Notes under the pieces: generated by a model
What the model was told of the DNA's origin: nothing
What the model saw: the letters and a program-made list of their open reading frames with translations, nothing else
The model's database searches: none
Assembly (NCBI RefSeq): GCF_000518785.1
Contig: NZ_KI912495.1
Span: 411,257-475,256 of the forward strand
Length of the DNA stretch: 64,000 bases
Direction of reading: 5' to 3'
Source: Paenirhizobium selenitireducens ATCC BAA-1503
GTDB lineage: Bacteria > Pseudomonadota > Alphaproteobacteria > Rhizobiales > Rhizobiaceae
Shown: positions 1 through 8,068 of the stretch, in pieces
How positions within the stretch are numbered: position 1 is the stretch's first letter
How the letters are laid out: each line of letters begins with the position of its first letter
Position numbers and translations under genes: made by a program

Positions 1-101
1 CGACCCGCCTCAAGGCTCTGCAGACGCAGCAGCAGCTCGGCATCCAGGCGCTGTCGATCGCCAACTCCAACTCGGAAAACATCCTCTCGCTGTTCAAGTA
101 A
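1..101 (+). CDS. Flagellin, C-terminal end only (cut by window edge)
   Basis: The first 101 bases encode the last 32 full residues of a flagellin and a TAA stop. The reading frame enters the window in mid-codon. The tail contains ALQTQQQLGIQALSIAN and ends in LFK, the C-terminal D0 helix that packs inside the filament. It differs from the tail of the complete flagellin at 423-1385 at only three residues, so the two are tandem paralogs. Rhizobia usually carry several flagellin genes in a row (flaA, flaB, flaD, flaC in S. meliloti). A strong terminator follows at 149-180, so this gene ends its own transcript. Which paralog it is cannot be said from the fragment. Confidence 0.93.
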   Translation, partial: TRLKALQTQQQLGIQALSIANSNSENILSLFK

Positions 102-148
102 GATCCGGAAGGGCCGGAAACCCGGCCCTCCATCTTCAGCGCATCCTG

Positions 149-180
149 AAAACCGCGGTCTCACGACCGCGGTTTTTTCG
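149..180 (+). terminator. Rho-independent terminator after first flagellin
   Basis: A perfect 12-bp stem (AAAACCGCGGTC paired with GACCGCGGTTTT) with a TCAC loop is followed by more T residues (TTCGTTTTT). It lies 48 bases after the flagellin stop. It separates the two flagellin transcription units, so the second flagellin must have its own promoter. Confidence 0.9.
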
Positions 181-266
181 TTTTTGCCCCTGCCGGGCAG
201 ACAGTGCGAAATCTAGCCCTTTGATCTTGACGATTTGTTCATACAGCTTAACAAATCCTTATTGCG

Positions 267-282
267 TTAACCTTTTGTTAAC
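267..282 (+). promoter_or_regulatory. CtrA-type box (TTAA-N7-TTAAC)
   Basis: The bases TTAACCTTTTGTTAAC match the full alphaproteobacterial CtrA consensus TTAA-N7-TTAAC. A second, weaker copy (TTAAGAACTCGTTAAG, 293-308) follows 10 bases later. Both lie 115-155 bases before the flagellin start codon. CtrA controls flagellar genes in many alphaproteobacteria. Binding here is inferred from the motif only. Confidence 0.55.
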
Positions 283-422
283 TCTAATATCATTAAGAAC
301 TCGTTAAGAGCGTCGGGTCGGTCACCAGGGCAAACAGTTGATCGATGTGCATGAAGCAGTCCGTCGTCGCCGGTAGATTTTGACAAATCCGGCATGTCCC
401 GTATTCAATTTTGGGGCACCAG

Positions 423-1385
423 ATGACCAGCATCATGACCAACACCGCCGCAATGGCGGCTCTGCAAACCCTCCGCAGCATCGATTCCAACATGCAGGAA
501 ACGCAGGCGCGGGTATCCTCTGGCTACCGTGTCGCCACGGCTGCCGACAACGCCGCCTATTGGTCGATCGCGACCACCATGCGTTCCGACAATTCCGCTC
601 TCTCCACCGTGCAGGACGCCCTCGGCCTTGGCGCCGCAAAGACCGACACCGCCTATACCGGTCTCGAGTCCGCCGTCGAAGTGGTGACCGAAATCAAGTC
701 CAAGCTCGTGGCCGCGCGCGAACCCGGCGTCGACAAGAGCAAGATCAACAAGGAGCTCTCCGAGCTCAAGAACCAGCTCGCCGCGATTGCCGAATCGGCA
801 TCCTTCTCCGGCGAGAACTGGCTGTTCAACGAATCCACGGCCGCTCCGGGCACGAAGGAAATCGTCGCTTCGTTCAATCGCGCTTCCGACGGCGCGGTCT
901 CGGTCACGACGCTCGCCTTCGACACCTCCGAATCGGTGCTGATCGACACCAAGGACGCTAACAACGGCGTTCTGACCAAGGGCTTCCAGGTCACCCAGCC
1001 CTCCGGCGCCACGACCACGGTCGCCACCTACTTCCTGATCGATGCCAGCGCGACGACGGGTGCCACCGGTTCGGAAATCATTCTGACCACCTCGATGAGC
1101 GACGACGAACTGGACGGCATGATCAGCGCGGTCGATGCCATGCTGCAGCGACTGACTGACTCGGCCTCCACCCTCGGCGCCATCACCAGCCGCATCGAGA
1201 TGCAGGACGAATTCGTCTCGACGCTGATGGACGTGATCGACAAGGGCGTCGGTCGTCTGGTCGATGCCGACATGAACGAGGAATCGACCCGGCTGAAAGC
1301 GCTCCAGACCCAGCAGCAGCTCGGCATCCAGGCGCTGTCGATCGCCAATACCAATGCGGAAAACATCCTGACGCTGTTCAAGTAA
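423..1385 (+). CDS. Flagellin (flaC-like by position)
   Basis: A 320-residue flagellin, the filament subunit exported through the flagellar type III apparatus. The N-terminal D0/D1 region begins MTSIMTNTAAMAALQTLRSI and contains SSGYRVATAADNAAYWSIAT, typical of rhizobial flagellins. The C-terminal region ends ALSIANTNAENILTLFK. I start at ATG 423 because family members begin MTSI; an in-frame TTG at 411 would add four residues. The central variable domain is short compared with the roughly 395-residue FlaA/FlaB type, so it is a compact minor-type flagellin. Its place directly before the FliH-like and mot genes corresponds to flaC in S. meliloti, but the paralog name is not certain. Confidence 0.95.
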   Translation: MTSIMTNTAAMAALQTLRSIDSNMQETQARVSSGYRVATAADNAAYWSIATTMRSDNSALSTVQDALGLGAAKTDTAYTGLESAVEVVTEIKSKLVAAREPGVDKSKINKELSELKNQLAAIAESASFSGENWLFNESTAAPGTKEIVASFNRASDGAVSVTTLAFDTSESVLIDTKDANNGVLTKGFQVTQPSGATTTVATYFLIDASATTGATGSEIILTTSMSDDELDGMISAVDAMLQRLTDSASTLGAITSRIEMQDEFVSTLMDVIDKGVGRLVDADMNEESTRLKALQTQQQLGIQALSIANTNAENILTLFK

Positions 1386-1701
1386 TCCGCTGCAACGGAC
1401 CGGAGTTGATCTTTTCCGTTTCTACCGTGCCGCCGGTCATCGGCATAAGGTGGAGCCGTTGGACCGCGCAACTGCCCTGGCGCGGTCCAACACCTTCATC
1501 CTCGCACAAGTTTGGGCTTCTAGTCTCGGATGAGGCAAATGGCACTTTCGCCAGGCGCAACGTGGTTCAACCTCGAAGACTGACGCCGGCACTGGATGGC
1601 ATGATGACTATGCGCGTTCCGAATGTATTTATGAATTTCAGGATATTCTCATATCGCCGCGACCGCATGCCGGCAGTTCTCGTCACGGGAGACCTTGGTC
1701 G
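1386..1701. other. Intergenic region with a long hairpin
   Basis: No convincing gene is present. A 99-codon open frame on the plus strand has no recognisable protein character. The main structure is the perfect inverted repeat at 1458-1491. Confidence 0.5.
1458..1491 (+). terminator. Perfect 12-bp inverted repeat after flagellin
   Basis: GTTGGACCGCGC at 1458-1469 pairs with GCGCGGTCCAAC at 1480-1491 around a 10-base loop. It lies 72 bases after the flagellin stop. There is no T tract after it, so it may be an mRNA-stabilising 3' hairpin for the abundant flagellin message or a Rho-assisted terminator rather than a classical intrinsic terminator. Confidence 0.55.
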
Positions 1702-2352
1702 ATGAGCATGCCGCTTGCCCACTATCTCAAGGATTTCTCCGCTCCTGCGAGCGCGCCTTCGGGCACGATCGGCGGGGACTTTTCCGCTTTGGATGACGTC
1801 TCCTTCGACAGCGATTTCGGCAGCGTGCCGGAGCCCGAGCCGGTCGATATCGAAGCCGAGCGCCGCGCCGCCTATGCCGAGGGCCATGAAACGGCGTCAG
1901 CAGAGCTTGGCGAGAAGCATGCCGCCGAACTGGCTGCCCTCAAGGCGGCCCATGACGAGGCGATGGCTGCGCTCGAGGCGCGGCTGATGGGCGAAACCGC
2001 CAGGCGCCTCGCCGAAGGCCTCGACCGGGTGGCGGCGGATATTGCCATTGCCGTCAGCGAGTGCGCGGCCGATGCACTGGGGCCGTTCCTCTCGGAGGAG
2101 GTCGCGGCGAAGGCGGTGACCGACCTTGCCGACCTTCTGAAGACCGCGATCGCCGAGGGCGAAGCGGGTACGATCACGCTGAAGGGCCCCCGGGCGCTCT
2201 TCGATCTGCTTCTCGCCCGCATGCCCGAGGCCGCCGGTGCCCTGCGCCATGTCGAAGTCGAGGATCTGGATCTTTCGGCCGAACTCGACGGCACCGTGCT
2301 CGTCACCCGGATCTCCGCCTTCGCGGCTAGCCTGAAGAAAGTGCTGGGATGA
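1702..2352 (+). CDS. FliH-like protein, probable flagellar export ATPase regulator
   Basis: A 216-residue protein with an acidic, low-complexity N-terminus, then a long helical/coiled-coil stretch (about 50-110, beginning DIEAERRAAYAEGHETA and rich in Ala, Glu and Leu), and a globular C-terminal third ending in a short beta-rich part. This is the layout of FliH, the stator-like partner of the FliI ATPase. The YAEG-type motif before the coiled coil is common in FliH. Its stop overlaps the motB start (ATGA), so the two are translationally coupled. Rhizobial annotations usually call this gene hypothetical. The FliH assignment is inferred from architecture and locus, with no clear sequence signature. 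Confidence 0.5.
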   Translation: MSMPLAHYLKDFSAPASAPSGTIGGDFSALDDVSFDSDFGSVPEPEPVDIEAERRAAYAEGHETASAELGEKHAAELAALKAAHDEAMAALEARLMGETARRLAEGLDRVAADIAIAVSECAADALGPFLSEEVAAKAVTDLADLLKTAIAEGEAGTITLKGPRALFDLLLARMPEAAGALRHVEVEDLDLSAELDGTVLVTRISAFAASLKKVLG

Positions 2353-3641
2353 GCGACAGCGAAAATCACCACCACGGCAAGAACGAGATCGTCATCATCA
2401 AGCGCCATAGCGGCGGCGATCACGACGGCGCCCACGGTGGTGCCTGGAAAATCGCCTATGCCGACTTCATGACGGCGATGATGGCGTTCTTCCTGGTGAT
2501 GTGGCTCGTCAACGCGGCCAACGAGGAAACCAAGGCCTCGGTCGCCAGCTATTTCAATCCGATCAAGCTCTCCGACGAGAAGCCGACCGAAAAGGGTCTG
2601 AAGAAGCCGGTCGACCAGGCCGAGGGCGAGCAGAAGCAGGAGCGGTCCCAGGTCGAGGAACAGCAGGAAACCGTCGGCGCGGCCGCCGCGACCGGCGAAG
2701 ACCAGACCGCGACCTCCGGCGACCAGACCAATTATTCCGAAGCGGACTTCTTCGAAAATCCCTATTCCGTCCTGGCGGAGATTGCCCAGGAAGTCGGCCA
2801 GCAGGCCAATGTCAGCGCCAAGGGCGAGGGCGGCGCAGCCGATTCCGGTCCCTCCACCGGCGCCGAGGGCGGCGAGGCCTATCGCGACCCGTTCGATCCC
2901 GACTTCTGGACCCAGCAGGTCCAGACCACCCAGGGCAAGCCCGGCAAGCAGGAAACCCCGCCGGCCACGGTGGAGAACCCGAACCCGACGGACGCCGAGC
3001 AGCAGCTCGCCATGGTCGTGCCCGGCCAGAAGCCGGAACAGCCGGTCGATCCCCTGGCCGAGGCGGCGCAACCCGGAAAGACCGACAAGCCGGAAGAGGG
3101 CAAGACCGACAAGACCATGAGCGAAACCGAGGACGCCGCCGCTGCGGATACGGCCGAGGAGGCGTTCAATGCCAAGCAGAGAGCCGCGGACACCCTCAAG
3201 GCCGAGATCGAGAAGGAGCTCGGCGGCGCCGCGGGCAAGCTTGCCGAAGGCCTGATCGTTGCTCCGACCGAGGGCGGGATACTGGTGACGATTTCCGACC
3301 AGTCCGATGCGCCGATGTTCAATGTCGGCTCGGCCGTACCCCGCAAGGATCTGGTCGTGGCGATGGAACGCATCGGCAAGCTTCTGCAACAGCGCGAGGG
3401 GCCGATCGTGATCCGCGGCCACACCGACGGCCGGCAGTTCAAGGGCACCGACAACGACAACTGGCGCCTGTCTATGGCGCGTGCGCACAGCGCCTACTAC
3501 ATGCTGGTGCGCGGCGGGCTGTCGGAAGGCCGCGTGGAGCAGGTCTCGGGCTTTGCCGATCGCCGGCTTCAGGTTCCCGACGATCCGCTCGCCGACGCCA
3601 ACCGCCGCATCGAGATCCTGATACAAGCAGATCAGGGGTAG
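2349..3641 (+). CDS. motB: Flagellar motor stator protein MotB
   Basis: A 430-residue stator protein that, with MotA, forms the proton channel and anchors to peptidoglycan. One membrane segment lies at about 35-56, and the proton-binding Asp is residue 39 in YADFMTAMMAFFLVMWLVN. A very long Pro/Glu/Lys-rich periplasmic linker covers about 75-300. The C-terminal OmpA-like domain (about 310-430) has IRGHTDGRQF and ends in ANRRIEILIQA. The linker makes it longer than enterobacterial MotB (about 308 residues), as is usual in rhizobia. It overlaps the FliH-like gene by four bases and is followed four bases later by motC. motA is not in this window. Confidence 0.97.
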   Translation: MSDSENHHHGKNEIVIIKRHSGGDHDGAHGGAWKIAYADFMTAMMAFFLVMWLVNAANEETKASVASYFNPIKLSDEKPTEKGLKKPVDQAEGEQKQERSQVEEQQETVGAAAATGEDQTATSGDQTNYSEADFFENPYSVLAEIAQEVGQQANVSAKGEGGAADSGPSTGAEGGEAYRDPFDPDFWTQQVQTTQGKPGKQETPPATVENPNPTDAEQQLAMVVPGQKPEQPVDPLAEAAQPGKTDKPEEGKTDKTMSETEDAAAADTAEEAFNAKQRAADTLKAEIEKELGGAAGKLAEGLIVAPTEGGILVTISDQSDAPMFNVGSAVPRKDLVVAMERIGKLLQQREGPIVIRGHTDGRQFKGTDNDNWRLSMARAHSAYYMLVRGGLSEGRVEQVSGFADRRLQVPDDPLADANRRIEILIQADQG

Positions 3642-3645
3642 CGGC

Positions 3646-4965
3646 ATGGGGCGCATGAGACTGCACCTGCTCGTTCCGGCTCTGTCTCTCCTCGGCCTGG
3701 CCTGGACAGCTGCCGCGCGGGCGGAGGACATGAACGGCATCGAGCCGTACAAGATGCTGCGCTCGCTGCAATTCGTGCAGGATTCGGTCGTGCTCGGCGA
3801 TCACTCGGCTGCTGAAATGCAGCGCTTCATGCTGGAAACGATCGACAAGCGGCTTCGAGAAGCGGACAGCGCGATTTTCGAGGAGCCGCGCAATATCGAT
3901 GCGACGCTGATCTATGCCATGAGCGGCGGCAATCCCGCGACCCTGGAATTCCTCGTCGCGCGCGACATCGACGGTAATTTCGACAACCGCGTCACGGATG
4001 CGCTGCGCAAATACCTTTCGGGCAAGGGCACGCTGATCGCCAAGACCCTCGGCGACATGGTCACCGAGTATCGGGATACCAAGATCGCGCCCTATCTGGC
4101 GCTCATCGCCGGCAATGTGATGATCCCGCGGGATCCGGTTGCGGCGCTGAAATTCTACGACTGGGCGCGGCTGACCGCGCCCGGAACGATCGTCGAGGAG
4201 GCCGCGCTGCGTCGCTCGCTGGCCGTTGCGGTTGAGGGCGGCATGGTCGACAAGGCCGGCGCCTATGCCAACCGCTATGCGCGCCGTTTCCTGCATTCGC
4301 CCTATGCCAGCCAGTTCGCCGATCTGTTTGTCCAGTTGGTCGTCGAGCACACCGAGGCCTTCGATCAGGCGGCGATCGAGGGCACGCTCGTCTACATGGA
4401 TACCGACCGCCAGCGCGAGGTCTATCTGCGCATCGCCCGGCAGGCGGCGATCAAGGGGCGCAATGAACTGGCGCGACAGGCCGCCGACAAGGCAAAGCTG
4501 CTGTCGGGCACGGCCGAAGGGGCGGATGCTCTGGCTAAGCTCTATGGCGGTCTCGCCGGCATTCCGACCAATGAGGTGGGTGCTGCGATCGCGGCCATTG
4601 CCGCGATCCCTGACGAGATTCTCTCGCCCTCGGACCGCGCCCTGCGCGATGCCGCTGCCGCGATCGCCGAGGAGGTGGTGCGCAAGCCGGAGGCGAACAG
4701 CCAGGCACAAGCTCCCGAGCCGAGTGTAGCCATTCAGAACGACGCATCCGTCGCCGACGGATCCAGCCCCGCAGCACCCGCTTCGGACGAACAGCAGGAT
4801 CCGACGGCGCCCGCTTCGGATCCGCAGAACGCTTCGCCGCAAACGGCCGAGTCTGATGCGGAGGGAAGCAAGGATCAGGATCCGGAGTTCCGCTCCTTCG
4901 TCGATACCGGCCGCTCCAAGCTGGATGCGATCGACGACCTCTTGAAGCAAGAAGGCACAAACTGA
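3646..4965 (+). CDS. motC: Periplasmic motility protein MotC
   Basis: A 439-residue exported protein. A signal peptide covers about residues 1-26 (LHLLVPALSLLGLAWTAAARAED). The rest is largely helical (for example RNIDATLIYAMSGGN, LARQAADKAKLLSG) with an acidic, Ala/Pro-rich tail after about 350. MotC is specific to rhizobia and close relatives, where it is a periplasmic partner of MotB needed for motor rotation. It lies between motB and fliK/motD, and its TGA overlaps the next ATG by one base (TGATG), so the four genes 1702-6485 look like one transcript. Confidence 0.93.
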   Translation: MGRMRLHLLVPALSLLGLAWTAAARAEDMNGIEPYKMLRSLQFVQDSVVLGDHSAAEMQRFMLETIDKRLREADSAIFEEPRNIDATLIYAMSGGNPATLEFLVARDIDGNFDNRVTDALRKYLSGKGTLIAKTLGDMVTEYRDTKIAPYLALIAGNVMIPRDPVAALKFYDWARLTAPGTIVEEAALRRSLAVAVEGGMVDKAGAYANRYARRFLHSPYASQFADLFVQLVVEHTEAFDQAAIEGTLVYMDTDRQREVYLRIARQAAIKGRNELARQAADKAKLLSGTAEGADALAKLYGGLAGIPTNEVGAAIAAIAAIPDEILSPSDRALRDAAAAIAEEVVRKPEANSQAQAPEPSVAIQNDASVADGSSPAAPASDEQQDPTAPASDPQNASPQTAESDAEGSKDQDPEFRSFVDTGRSKLDAIDDLLKQEGTN

Positions 4966-6485
4966 TGATCGATCCGGCCACCTCCGCCAAAATCCCGGGC
5001 ATGGATGCCTCGCTCGCGGGGAGCGCTGCGTCGCATCGCAGTGACGCGAAGGCAGGCAACGGATTCCACGACGCTCTTTCGAACGCCGGCCATAGCAGCC
5101 GCAGCCGCCAGGATCGCGAAAACACGACGACTGGCCAGGCCCCTGAGGGCGACGCGGCAGCCGGCGCCGATGCCGAGGCTTCGGATGCAAAGGCCACCAA
5201 ACCGGGCCGGCCGCTGATCGATGTTTCGCAGTCTGCCCTTTCGCGCGCCAGCGCTGCGAGTTCCGCTCGCGGGGCGACGGTCGACGAGGCCGCCACCGAG
5301 TCTGCAGCCGACGACATGCCGGCCGATGGCACGGTTCCCGGCCGCAAGACCGCAAAGCCCGTTGCCGGACATCCGGCAGCAGGCGGAAATGGCGCGTCAG
5401 ACGAGACGCTGGACGCGGGCCAGGTGGCCGCCGTGGTAAAGCATGTCCAGACGGCAAAGGGCGACAAGACCGAGCGCACGGACAAGCCGGCCGGTGAAGG
5501 CGAAACGGCGGTCGACGGCGAAGCCGAAGTGGCGCCCGACGGCAAGGCTTCGGATCTCGGCGACGTCCTGACAATGCTCAGCAACACCACTACCGCCGCA
5601 CCCCAGGCCGGTCAGGCGACGCCGCGCGCCGACGGCAAGACGACCAGCCGAGCCGCCGCCGGCGAACTGGCTGTGGTCGAAGCATCCTCCGGCGACATGC
5701 GCACGTCGCGCACGGCCGAGAGCGGCGAGCTTCCTTCGGTCGAGACCGCCGAGACGGAAACGGCCGATGCCGATCGCTCCTTCCGCTTCCTGCGCGCCGA
5801 CGGCAAGGGCCAGGCAGTCTCCATGCGCGTCGGTCAGTCGGACGGCGAGACGGCAAAGTATGACATCGGTTCGCCGAAGGATGGTGGCCAGACGGTCGCT
5901 GTCCTCGACGCACGCCGCTATATCGCTCCGGCTTCCACCAATGCGGCGGGTCTGACCGCCGCGATGATGGGCGATGGCGAATGGGCGAGTGCGATGCTGC
6001 CGGGTTCCGAGCTCGCCAACGCGGCCAGCCAGTCGAGTTCGGGCAAGGTCGTCAATACCTTGAAGCTGCAGATGAGCCCGATCGAACTCGGCAATGTCAC
6101 CGCGACGCTTCGACTGAGTGGCGAGGAGCTCTCGGTGCAGATCACCGTAGAGACCCACGCGGCCTACAAGCAGTTGAGCGGCGACCAGGACGATATGCTG
6201 AAGGCCTTGCGGGCGCATGGCTTCGCGGTCGACCAGATTCAGATCAGCGTGAATGTGGCAGCGGCGGATCGTGCCGACAGTGGCCAGAGCGGTGCGCAGG
6301 GGCAGTCGACGGGTCAGCAGGCGCAGGGTGGGGCGCAGGGCGGCAACGGCAGCGGAGAGCGCCGTGGGGCGGCACTACAGGCCGAGAACGGCACTGGTAC
6401 GGGGAAGACGGCAGATGACACGAGCGCGCTACAGACGGCCTCTGGCGGGGCTGGTGGTTCTCGTCCTGGCCACGTCTACATGTGA
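4965..6485 (+). CDS. fliK: Flagellar hook-length control protein FliK (MotD)
   Basis: A 506-residue protein. The first 350 residues are low-complexity (Ala, Asp, Gly, Lys, Thr), as expected for the unfolded ruler part of FliK. The C-terminal switch domain lies at about 360-430 and includes LKLQMSPIELGNVTATLRL and MLKALRAHGFAVDQIQISVN, the conserved FliK substrate-specificity core. The last 75 residues are Gly/Gln-rich. In rhizobia this protein was first named MotD and later recognised as FliK. It is secreted and sets hook length before export switches to flagellins. It is coupled to motC by a one-base overlap, and its last 71 bases overlap the next gene in another frame. Confidence 0.93.
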   Translation: MIDPATSAKIPGMDASLAGSAASHRSDAKAGNGFHDALSNAGHSSRSRQDRENTTTGQAPEGDAAAGADAEASDAKATKPGRPLIDVSQSALSRASAASSARGATVDEAATESAADDMPADGTVPGRKTAKPVAGHPAAGGNGASDETLDAGQVAAVVKHVQTAKGDKTERTDKPAGEGETAVDGEAEVAPDGKASDLGDVLTMLSNTTTAAPQAGQATPRADGKTTSRAAAGELAVVEASSGDMRTSRTAESGELPSVETAETETADADRSFRFLRADGKGQAVSMRVGQSDGETAKYDIGSPKDGGQTVAVLDARRYIAPASTNAAGLTAAMMGDGEWASAMLPGSELANAASQSSSGKVVNTLKLQMSPIELGNVTATLRLSGEELSVQITVETHAAYKQLSGDQDDMLKALRAHGFAVDQIQISVNVAAADRADSGQSGAQGQSTGQQAQGGAQGGNGSGERRGAALQAENGTGTGKTADDTSALQTASGGAGGSRPGHVYM

Positions 6486-6990
6486 CGCGGTCGCATCCAC
6501 CGGAGCCTGCGAACGCGAGATCCAGGCGGCGGCGGCGAAATATTCGATCCCGGAAGGCATCCTCTATTCCGTCGGGCTGACGGAGACGGGGCGGAAAGGA
6601 TCGCTTCAACCCTTTGCGATGAACGTCGAGGGAAAGCCGATGTTCTTCGACAGTGAGGCCGATGCACTGCGCGCCTTCGTGAATGCGCGCCGGCAAGGCG
6701 CCAAACTGATCGACATCGGTTGCATGCAGATCAACCAGCATTTCCACGGGGAGAACTTTTCCTCCGTGCAAGCTATGTTCAATCCGCGGGCCAATGTCGA
6801 ATACGCGGCCCGCTTCCTCAGCAACCTACGCGATCGTCACGAAACCTGGACGATGGCGGTGGCGAGGTACCATGCGGGGCCGAACAACGACCCGGCGCAG
6901 AAGCGATATGTGTGCCGCGTGATCGCTAATCTCGTCGCAACCGGCTACGGAAAGTGGACGCCGAACGCCCGGAAATTTTGCGGTGAATAG
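6415..6990 (+). CDS. Secreted lytic transglycosylase-like protein of the flagellar cluster
   Basis: A 191-residue exported protein with an SLT-like fold. A signal peptide covers about 1-28 (RPLAGLVVLVLATSTCDAVA). The probable catalytic Glu is residue 57 in SVGLTETGR. Further motifs are IGCMQINQHFH and ARYHAGPNN, typical of small SLT-type murein transglycosylases. It probably opens peptidoglycan locally for rod or hook passage, a role that single-domain FlgJ lacks in this group. I start at ATG 6415 because GGGGAAG lies at the right spacing and the signal peptide begins there. A GTG further upstream would add 54 residues without signal character. It overlaps fliK by 71 bases. Confidence 0.85.
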   Translation: MTRARYRRPLAGLVVLVLATSTCDAVASTGACEREIQAAAAKYSIPEGILYSVGLTETGRKGSLQPFAMNVEGKPMFFDSEADALRAFVNARRQGAKLIDIGCMQINQHFHGENFSSVQAMFNPRANVEYAARFLSNLRDRHETWTMAVARYHAGPNNDPAQKRYVCRVIANLVATGYGKWTPNARKFCGE

Positions 6991-7076
6991 CCATATTTGG
7001 GGGTAGACAAGCCTCAAGGTGCTGATTTGCCATTGTGTTCAGAATGTGGGCGAAAACAGATGCCCCAAGCGGTCTG

Positions 7077-7092
7077 TTAACCATGCGTTAAC
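7077..7092 (+). promoter_or_regulatory. CtrA-type box upstream of rem
   Basis: TTAACCATGCGTTAAC is a full match to TTAA-N7-TTAAC, 178 bases before the rem start. A second box (TTAATCAACTGTTAAT, 7163-7178) lies 92 bases before it. The region 6991-7269 is AT-rich and non-coding. It is likely to carry the rem promoter. Confidence 0.55.
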
Positions 7093-7269
7093 TTTTCCAC
7101 CGAAAAATAGTGTCGCATTGCCTTTCAGCATACTAGATATAGTTCAAATCGGCACGAAAATCTTAATCAACTGTTAATACCTACCATTAACATCATCTAG
7201 TTGTCCGTGATTCGCCTGATTCGTACCGATAGTGCATCGAGGCACCACACACTGATTCGGAGGCGGACG

Positions 7270-7941
7270 ATGATCGTAGTGGTAGACGAGCGAGAGCTCG
7301 TGAAAGACGGGTACACATCCTTATTTGGGCGTGAAGGCATTCCATCGACCGGATTTGATCCGGTTGAGTTCGGCGAGTGGGTCAACACGGCAGCGGATTC
7401 TGACATCGCGGCTGTCGAGGCCTTTCTGCTCGGGCAGGGGGACTGCACGCACGAGTTGCCGAGGGCAATTCGTGACAGGACACAGGCGCCGGTGATCGCA
7501 GTCAGCGACCAGCCGTCGCTCGAGGCGACGCTGGCATTGTTCGACTGCGGCGTCGACGATGTCGTCAGGAAGCCGGTTCATCCCAGGGAAATCCTGGCAA
7601 GGGCGGCGGCGATTCGCCGCCGGCTGAAGTCGATCGCGAACTTCACCGAGATCGGCCCCATCCGGGTCTTCTCCGACGGGCGCGATCCGGAAATCGCGGG
7701 CGAGGTCTTTCCTCTTCCGCGGCGCGAGCGGCGCATTCTCGAATATTTGGTCGTCAACCGCGGTCGTCGCGTTTCCAAGACCCAGATCTTCAATGCGATC
7801 TACGGCATCTTCGACGAAGAGGTCGAGGAGAACGTGGTCGAAAGCCATATCTCCAAGCTGCGCAAGAAGCTGCGCAAGAAGCTCGGTTTCGACCCGGTCG
7901 ATTCCAAGCGCTTCCTCGGCTACTGCATTGATTGGAGCTGA
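7270..7941 (+). CDS. rem: Transcriptional activator of exponential-phase motility, Rem
   Basis: A 223-residue OmpR/PhoB-type regulator that activates late flagellar genes in rhizobia. The N-terminal half is receiver-like (begins MIVVVDERELVKDGY) but without a clear acidic phosphorylation pocket. The C-terminal half is a winged helix with LPRRERRILEYLVVNRG, ENVVESHISKLRKKL and a final wing. The ATG at 7270 follows GGAGGCGGA and gives the family N-terminus and length; an in-frame upstream start at 7201 would add 23 atypical residues. In S. meliloti rem is under VisNR control. The CtrA-type boxes upstream suggest cell-cycle input here. Confidence 0.94.
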   Translation: MIVVVDERELVKDGYTSLFGREGIPSTGFDPVEFGEWVNTAADSDIAAVEAFLLGQGDCTHELPRAIRDRTQAPVIAVSDQPSLEATLALFDCGVDDVVRKPVHPREILARAAAIRRRLKSIANFTEIGPIRVFSDGRDPEIAGEVFPLPRRERRILEYLVVNRGRRVSKTQIFNAIYGIFDEEVEENVVESHISKLRKKLRKKLGFDPVDSKRFLGYCIDWS

Positions 7942-8068
7942 TTTTCCAGCATCCGGCCGCGTGGTGCGGGCCTAACGAGTGAATTCGAAAAGGCCCGCCA
8001 TCTCCAGACAGCTTCACGCAAGGCCCACCTCTTATTCTCTGCAATGACTACGGAAACGAGGATTTTCA

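Larger units (their letters stand above)
102..422. other. Intergenic region between the two flagellins
   Basis: No gene is seen here. It holds the terminator at 149-180, then an AT-rich stretch (about 225-310) with TTAA-rich motifs listed separately as CtrA-type boxes, and the leader of the downstream flagellin. The sudden drop in GC content is what one expects of a promoter region in this GC-rich genome. Confidence 0.7.

Noticed and set aside
1406..1705. 99-codon plus-strand frame between flagellin and FliH-like gene
   Set aside because: No SD site, no protein character, and it runs through the 12-bp inverted repeat.
1872..3752. Very long minus-strand open frame (626 codons) opposite the FliH-like gene and motB
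   Set aside because: Antisense shadow in GC-rich DNA. It lacks any domain and the opposite strand has clear genes.
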